DNA of 64,000 nt from Acanthosoma haemorrhoidale (taxonomy: Eukaryota > Arthropoda > Insecta > Hemiptera > Acanthosomatidae), in NCBI GenBank assembly GCA_930367205.1, contig OV884009.1:106041189-106105188 (forward strand), in the 5' to 3' direction. Below are positions 51,101-60,100 of this stretch, in pieces. A program made the position numbers and the translations under genes. How positions within the stretch are numbered: the first letter of the stretch is position 1; every line of letters starts with the position of its first letter. The notes under the pieces are model-generated. The model was not told the DNA's origin, searched no databases, and saw only the letters and a list, made by a program, of their open reading frames with translations.

Positions 51101-54100
51101 ATCCTTGTTTTCTCCTGTCTGTCTGTCTATTCTGTGTGAATGGTAGATAAGTAAATTTTTACTTCTGACACTCTGATATCTAATACTAACCTATTTAAAC
51201 AAATTAGCGAGGAGGATTATACGAAAATACATATTATTGTATATTAAACATAATGATATTGTATAATGATATTACAATAATAAGAAATATAAATATAAAG
51301 AAAATAACAAGTTTTTAGGGAAGGAGGAAGATAAGAAGAAGAAAACATAAAAGCAGGTTGGGGGACAGAAGCTAGAATGATACAAGGAGGTAAGGTAACA
51401 TAATTTAATTTGTGGCAGAAGATTTGTGGCAAATAGAAATAAATATGAATACTGTTCAACAAAATTAAAATTAAAAGAGAACGGTTAAGAGGAAGTCATG
51501 TGAAGACATCCAGGATTCAGATCTTCAGGCTGTCATGTACATACAACCCACACTACCGCCTGTCCGTCCAACCGGTCATGGGGGAGAAAGGTATAGTTGG
51601 GGAGAGAGACAGATGAGGAAGGAATATAGGGTTTAACCCCTAAACAGGTTTTCGATTTAGCGAATATGAATATGAAAAAAAGATGTTGGTAAAATATAAA
51701 AGGAGTTCATTGTAATGGGCAAGTAGGGATTGAGAATTTATGTGACAGGCAGTGTGTTCACACTATGGAAATGAAGGCTTTCTAAGAGGAAGCCATGTGA
51801 CTTAACAAATATAAACAAAACTTAAATATAATGTATGAGGAAAAACTAGCACAGATATAATGATATACCAATAAAAAGAAATAATGAGGTTTTTTAGGGA
51901 AGAAGGAAGAGGAGGCTGGTTTGGTAAAGGGAGGTTGGGTAACATAAAGTAAGGTGGAGCAGAAGATTTGTGGCCAGTAGAAATAAATACAATTAATGTT
52001 AAAAAAATTCAATTAAAATTAGAAGAGAATAGTTGAGGAGGGGGGAAGTCATGTAAAAACATACAGGTCCCCCCTCCCACACTGTCCAATGAATACAACT
52101 GGTAGGCCGCTGTCTCACCTGCAGTTGACTCTATCGTCTGTGAACCAGACCTTCACTTTCCCTGCCAGTCTCATCTCCCTCCCCAGCCAGTAAAGGTGGT
52201 GTGGTACAAAAAACCTTCAAAATCAGAAATGTTTTTGTTCCACAAAAACTATTATTTTTCGGTGGTATATTAACCATAAAATGCTTCTCCATGCTGTATT
52301 TTTTATTTTTTTTAAAAATGTTTTAGTAGTACATGGCACCTCTTGAAAATGACTATTTGTTACTTTATTGAAAACTGCAGTTTTTAAACAAATGCAACAA
52401 TTAATTTTTCTGATTTTATTTGTATGCACTTGAAAAGTGAAATGCATTTTAGTTTAGTATATAAGTTGGCTTTAAGGGTATTTTTTTCAGTGAGATCAAA
52501 GTGCTCTTATTACTTAATAGCATATCCAAAAGTAAGGAGATTAAATTTTCACGTTTTCAGTGTTTAGTTTAAGGAAGGTTTTACCCAAATTTCAAGGGAA
52601 GATCCTGGCATAAAGCAAAATGAAAGGTGCTCAAGTAATTCAATGTCAAAATGGGTGAGAAAGCAACAGTCAGCCTGCATTTCCTATATCTACTGGGTTT
52701 CTTTCACTCCTGTGTTTACATGATATTCTAATCCCTAATTAGAGGTTAAATCTAATATAAAGATTAGGTGTGGCATTAATTTGTACCAAACTCAGACCTC
52801 TAGAGGCAATTTGTAGCAACTCAGTCATTGATCTTGTTAAATTGTTCTTTTTTGTCCCAATGCTATACTGGACTTAGTAGTTTGTTCAGCGTCAAATTTA
52901 CTAAGATCCCAAAATTGTTGTACTAAGTTTGGGATCACCCTGTACAACTGTCATTACTTAGCTACTGCTCACCGCCCTTTTCAATGGAAAAAAACATTTA
53001 TATTCATAATTTAATGTATTTTTCAGCCCTCAATTGAATGAGACCAAAATTAAGTATATGGGACCAACAGTTCGGAAAGTATGAACTTCTTTCCACTTTT
53101 CAGGCATTTGGTACCACTGTATGCTGGTTACCCAGAGTCAACTCCCTGCTGATGTAGACCTATGTGTCATAGTCTCATTAAAGCTACCAGGTGGAGAATT
53201 CCCTGTTCGTTTTAAACTCATCCTGGACAGACTGGTGCATGATCCTTAAATGAAATGATCACTTACAGAAGCGGGTCATTTCTTTGGCCTTCTTCTCTGG
53301 ACCCTATCCAGGTCATCAAGGTCATCAGCGGTGAGCTTCACACCACCACCGCAGATGACTACCCAAGGTTCACCCAATCTCCAGGGATCTACGAAGTAAC
53401 CCCCTGTTCTGATATAAACGTGAATAAATTTGTTTTACAATTAATAAAGACTCATATTTGTGTTTAAACAATGCAACCAGAGAGTATTAACAAGCAAAAC
53501 TCCATTCTTTACAGGAAAATAAGAATTCCTACCCTTTTAAAACTTTCAAAGTGCACCATAATTTTGAGGAGGAGTGTATTTCAAAGGAATAATTAAGTAA
53601 GTTATGTTTTCATATTAGGTGCTTCTTAGGAATTAATGCAATAACTAGTAATAGCATTAATTTACATAGTTTCATTAGTTTTCTCAATACCCCCTTCTCC
53701 TTAGCTTCTTGTCTGCCCTGGAGATTGTTAGACCTTTGTTACAGCTATAAATATAAAATTTCACATTAAAGTTTTATTAACAGACTCAATGACATAACAA
53801 ATATTTTCAACTCCATAAAATATGATGATTTAGGGTTATTAATTAATTGCTAATAAAAAATAAGTATTATTCGATCATATTAAGTATGGTATCAAATTAA
53901 AGATTAAGAAGTCTGGGTTGATAATATGTAAAATTATTTGGGACTTTGGCACATTATAATTAGGCAAAGTCATTAAAACTATCGTTAAAATCGCATTTGC
54001 AACTTTAAACTCATCCGTGTTTTACATAGAGGAATGATATTTTGCGTGCTAGTTCCATTTAATGCCCTTTAAGATGCTGAAATGAAAACTATCTTATGAA

Positions 54101-57100
54101 ATAAAATCTAATTAAATGGTAATTAAAATATAAGTCCTATTATATTGAGTATGGTATAAAATTAAAGAGCTCAAGATCCTGATAAATAATATGAAATATA
54201 TGTTGTCACTTTGGTGTTATATAATTACATAGTTGTTGAAATTGTTTGCAAATTTAAGTTAAGAAACCCTTAATAATTGTGTGATAGATCACATTTACAC
54301 ATTTAACTTGAATTATTTTGTTGTTTTTTTGTCCTGTTAATTAATAACTGGATTATTATTAAAAATCTGGACGATTTTATACCACTTAACAAAATTGTCC
54401 ATGACAGTTGAGTCCCACAGTAAACCTATATTACTATTTAACGCGATTAAACAAGCAATTTACGAAAATTAGGTTTCTTTTAAATGTGTCATAATGTGTT
54501 TAATTTAAATGTGCCATCTGTCATAAAAAACAACTATATAAAGTGATAATGATAATGATGTAGACAAGTAATGGACTAGAGTCTGTATGTCAAGATTTGA
54601 ACGTATTACAATATTAATAATTATTTGTGATTGAGACAAAACAGTCACAGGACCTTCGGATTACCACAGATTTCCTTGTCACTAGACAGTTTTTTTACTA
54701 TGGATAATAAAATAATGATAACTAAATAACATACCATTAAATAGAGCAAGGCCACAACCTCTCCTTGGTGTGGTCATGGGCTGTGCATAGCACCAGGAGT
54801 CTGTTTTAGGGTCATAAACCTCTACTGAAGTGAGGTTATTCCAACCATCACAACCTCCTACAGCCCATACTCTGCCGTCGTAGCCACAACATCCACTCTG
54901 GTACCGGCCTAACAAACCATAACTCATAAAATAAACTATACCAAAATCAATTAACATTAACTACTATTTGTTATCTATTAAATATTAATTGTGTTCAGTG
55001 TATCTAATAAAGAGTTTTATTACAAACAAATCTGGGAAACATGTTTTCTGTTTTAATGTCCATTAAACGTCATATTAAATATTTGTTGAGTCTCAGGGCC
55101 AACATTTTATAATCAACTAGCTGAATAGGCCAATGACACAATAATAAAAACTAACAAATTTTTACCAAATATGATGTTTCACAAAATAGATTTGCTCTAA
55201 AATGGTTTCATTAACATTTAATTAACAATAAGGGGTATTTTTTTTATGTTCAATTAATTTTAATTCTGACAAGTAATATTATAATTTTTCAATCATACAC
55301 ATAAAACTACTAAATAATATATTAATAAGCAAAAATATAAAATAATTAATTACAAGAAAACTTGATAGATTAATTTTTCATCACCAACCTTTGAAAAATC
55401 AAGTGTTTCTACATTTGATAAACTGTAAATCAGTTGATCAAAAGAACAATGACCTCAACTTTTTCTTGCATTACTCTAAGGATCATTAAAAATATTGTAG
55501 CATTTCTACATCAAATAATTTTAAACAATTTATCTAATAAAAGGGTCATGATGTAGCGTGCATTCATCAAATAATTTTAAACACTTCTTTTCAAATAGTC
55601 CCTGTTCAGAAAGATGTAAGGTACCAACATCAAACGATTTAAGATAAAATGGAATATTAAGTCCTTCTTTAGGAAGCCAAATTTGACATAAATACCATCA
55701 ATTAATTTTAATTTAGCACAATGAATGTTCATTAATTTTACATGGTATTATACATTATATGTCTGGAGGAATACCTGGTTTAAACAATAAACAATAAGCA
55801 ATACATTTGTTTTATAGTGGAATGATTTATTAGTCTTTTCTGTCTTATATTGAATGTTATTGAAATATGGTTAATAACTAATACATTGGTGTTATATGAT
55901 AAAATACTGCAGGTTTTGGGGGTCCTTTCCCTAATTGTCGTACTTAAATCGAAAATCCATTTTTTTATAAGGTACAAGAGTGGACAGCACTGTGACTCCC
56001 ATTAGGATTTTTCTATGGAAAAAGTTGTGCTTTGTCTAAGATAATTGTTGTGAGGAATTGCTTGCCTCAATAGATAATTATATATAAGTTAACTGTAGGT
56101 AAGCCTACAATAAAGATAAACAATAACAAGGCCTCTGTAGTTAGTAAGTTAGAATTAAGACAACTATATATACACGCTGTAATAAGAATAAAGTCAGTTC
56201 ATTTCTAGCGATCAATGTGCACTTCTCTCACCACCCCACTTTTTTTACGTGAGTATTCAGTCTAACCGTAACTTATACAGATACATACATATATATATAT
56301 ATATATAAAATATGTAGAAAGTGAAATACAATAACCAGGAATGGTAGGGAGTGTGTTATGATTAGATAAATCATAGGGAAATAAAAACGGTAATAAAAAT
56401 AATTGATAACGTACACGTGGCTTGGAGCGAGAACATGAAGTATATTTATATAAAGGTTACATCAAGGTTACAAAAAATGGTTACATGATAAGGATTAAAA
56501 TTATATTAAATAGTTATTAGTTTTAATTATACATAACAGTCTCCCCCACTATTCAAGAATTATTAACATTAAAAATAGTAGCATGAATCAAAAAGTATAT
56601 GTCTTGTGAGGGGACATCAATACTGAAGTGATATGTTAGGATCTCGAAACCTTTCTGGGAGTCTTCTCTGACGAACAGGTCTGTTGATAGGACATAGAGG
56701 AGTCTGAAGAAAAGGCTCGGTTGAAGATGAATCTGGAAGATCATGAGGAGGCACAGCTGAAGCTGGCTCGGTTGGAGATGAATCTGGAAGATCATGAGGT
56801 GCAAATTGAGTGTGAGGTTCCTGAGGTGGACCTGGAGCTCGAGGAATTTCATAAGACTGAGAAGGGCCAAATGAAACAGTCTTTTTTGCTTGTACAAGGG
56901 TGTTTCTCAGTTGATTTATGTGACGCTTGAAAATTCTCCTTGCTTCGTCCAGGCGGACAAGGTAATGTTGTTGACCCAACCTTTGTGTCACCTCACCAAA
57001 CTCCCACTTTGGTTTGTTATTTTTGAAGACACGGATTTGCACTCTCTCCCCCACATGAAAAAATCTTCTGGTAACTCGCGTTGACTGAGAAGAGTGTGGT

Positions 57101-60100
57101 TTGGTTGGTAACAAGGGATCCAGGCGGATTCGGAATTTTCTTTTCAAATATAACTCAGCAGGTGAGGAGCCATTAGCAAGGGGAGTTGATCTGTAATGAA
57201 ATAGGATATTTGTGACTTTTTCTGGCACAGGGGTATCGTCATTTGACAAGGCCCGCAACTTATCCTTAAGTGTCCGCACATTGCGTTCAGCAAGGCCATT
57301 AGTTGCTGGATGGCCAGGGGCTATAAATTTTTGAAAAATTCCGTTTGTGCGGCAAAAAAGATGAAACTCTTCGCTCTGGAAAATGCTAGCGTTATCTGAA
57401 ACAAGCTGATTTGGGAATCCATGCGTTGAAAAAATCTTTCTGAGAAGATTTATGGTTGAGGACGTGGTAGGTGCTTCTTTGATAGGTTCAACTTCCGCCC
57501 ATTTTGACTTAGCGTCTATGCAAACAAGAAAATAATGGCCCTGGAACGGTCCAGCATAATCTATATGGACTCGTTCCCAATTCTCGGATGGTTCATCCCA
57601 AGGGTGAACTGGTACTTTTGGTGGAGCCGATCTTGTAAGGGCGCACTGCTCACAACTCTTGACAAGTCGCTCAATCTGACTGTCAATTCCAGGCCAGTAA
57701 ACATATTTTCGGGCTAATTGTTTCATTTTCATGATCCCTAGATGTGTTTCATGAAGTTCTGATATAACTTGACTTCGAAGGGATGTAGGGATGACAATAC
57801 GATCTTGGCGGAAGATGACATCTTCATGCAGTGTAAATTCTGAGTCCACGCAGTCGTTTTTTAGTGACTCGATGATTTTCTTGAGTTCCGGATCCTTCTT
57901 GGTTTCCTCTTGAATAGTCTCAAATGTAACTTTATTGCTTGAGATATGAACAATTTGTTCAGAAAAAATTTGGTGAACTTCTTCTCCCATCAAGGTGTCA
58001 GTTGATGTATGGATAGCATGAGCGGGAGCTCGTGAAGGGCAATCAACATTTTTATTTTCTTCGCCAGATTTGAATTTTACTTTATAATCAAATCCTGACA
58101 GAAATGAGGCGTATTGCAACAATCGTGCGCTTGTCATGCATGGCAATTGTTTATTATGCTGAAAAATTCTTGACAATGGTTGATTGTCAGTTACTAGGGT
58201 GAACTGTTTGGCAAAAACATAATCATAAAAATGATTTACACCAAAAATAATAGCAAGAGCTTCCCTGTCTAGCTGGCTATAATTAGCTTCTGAAGATGAG
58301 AGTGAGCGGGAAGCATAGGCAATAGGTCTTTCAGCATCATCTACGGGGTGGCTTAGAACTGCTGCAACGCCATCTGGGCTTGCATCGCATGTAAGCATGA
58401 CTGGTAAAGTAGGGTCAAATGGAATCAGAACGCGGTCACTACAAAGCTCTGCCTTTAATTTCAAAAAGGAGGCTTCACAATCACTTGTCCATAAAATCGT
58501 TGATTGTTCTGCAACAACCTGCGGAGGGGGAATGACAAGGCTGAAAATTGTGGAATGAATCGTGAGTAATATGTAAGAAGTCCCAGAAATCTACGAACTC
58601 CGTCAGCATCTTTAGGGCGTGGCATATTGTTGACAGCTCGAAGTTTTTCAGGGGATTTTCGAATCTGGTTGTGCTCCACAACATGACCTAGGTACTCAAT
58701 TTTTTCTTCAAAGAAAGAACACTTACTTTGGTTGACATGTAGGTCGTGGTCAGCAAGACGCTTGAGGCAGGCGCGCAAATTTTGAGTACATTCTTCCAAA
58801 GTTGCTCCATGGCATATTATGTCGTCAAAAAAGGCAACCCCTAAAGAACTTGAGACATTATGCGATTGAACTCGGCTGGTGCAGACTTGATGCCAAAACT
58901 GAGGCGGTTCATTCTATACATGCCACGGTGTGTTGCTATGGTTTGGATCATTGCACTATCTGGACAGACTTTTACATGCAAGTACGCCTTATATAAATCA
59001 ATTTTACAAAAATACCTTGAATTGCGTAGACTGTGTAACACATCTTCTATTTTTCGTATGGGAAAGTTAGCTGAAATTAATCTTTCATTGACACCTGATT
59101 TATAATCAACGCACAAGCGTACACCACCATCTGGTTTTGGGATAACAACTAATGGTGATCCCCAATCACTCGTTGTAACCGGCGAAATTATTCCAGCAGC
59201 TTCCAGGGAATCCAATTCTTTTTCAACACGTTCTCGTAGAGCATAAGGTAAATGGCGTTCTCTTGTGAAACTAGGTTTTGCCCCTTGTCGTAGCTGTAAC
59301 TTAACTTCATAATCTGGAATGCAGCCAACTTCCTCGGTAAAGACAGTTGGGAACTCAGCTATTATCTCGCCAGGCGCAGCGACACAGCCCACCGCAAGTA
59401 CACTTGACATATGGTTTTTGGTGGTATCAATTTCTCTCAATTCAATCATTAAATCTCTAATCCATTGACGCCCAAGCAATGCTGTATGGCCAGACAGAAC
59501 AATATACAGGTCACCACACAGGTCACCACACGCATTTCTACCTTTATATGTGGCGGTTACCTCAACTTTTCCTCTCGGAAGAATTTCGTTGCCTGAGTAC
59601 GCTCGAAAAATGGTATTTGTTGGTTGGATTTCTAGTCCCAAATTCAATTTCCTAAAATCATCCTCAATTGGCGACGAGAAAAAACTGATTAAACTATCCG
59701 AGTTTCAAGTTCGCGACGTGTTACACGGACATTGCCGGTAGTTCGTATTCCTTGTATACGCGGTAAGTCGTAATTTTTACCGCGAGTGCTTTTCCGTAGT
59801 ACATTTTCGCTGTTTTATCGGTTTTCTGTTTTATTTATCGTTCGGATTAATTATCAAGATCATCAAGAATGGATGCACAACAATTTCAAGAATTCATGGG
59901 TGTGCTTACATCACTTCTAAGCTCTCAAACATCAAGTAAACAAGACCCCAAGTCAGACACGAACAACCTCGCGAATGTGAGTATTTTTGAAAACTTTGAT
60001 TCAAAAAAAGAGAAATTTTCATGTTATATGGAACGTTTCGAGAATTATTGCACAATGAAAAATTTAGTCGATCCCACAAAGAAAGCTCAGCTCTTGTGTG

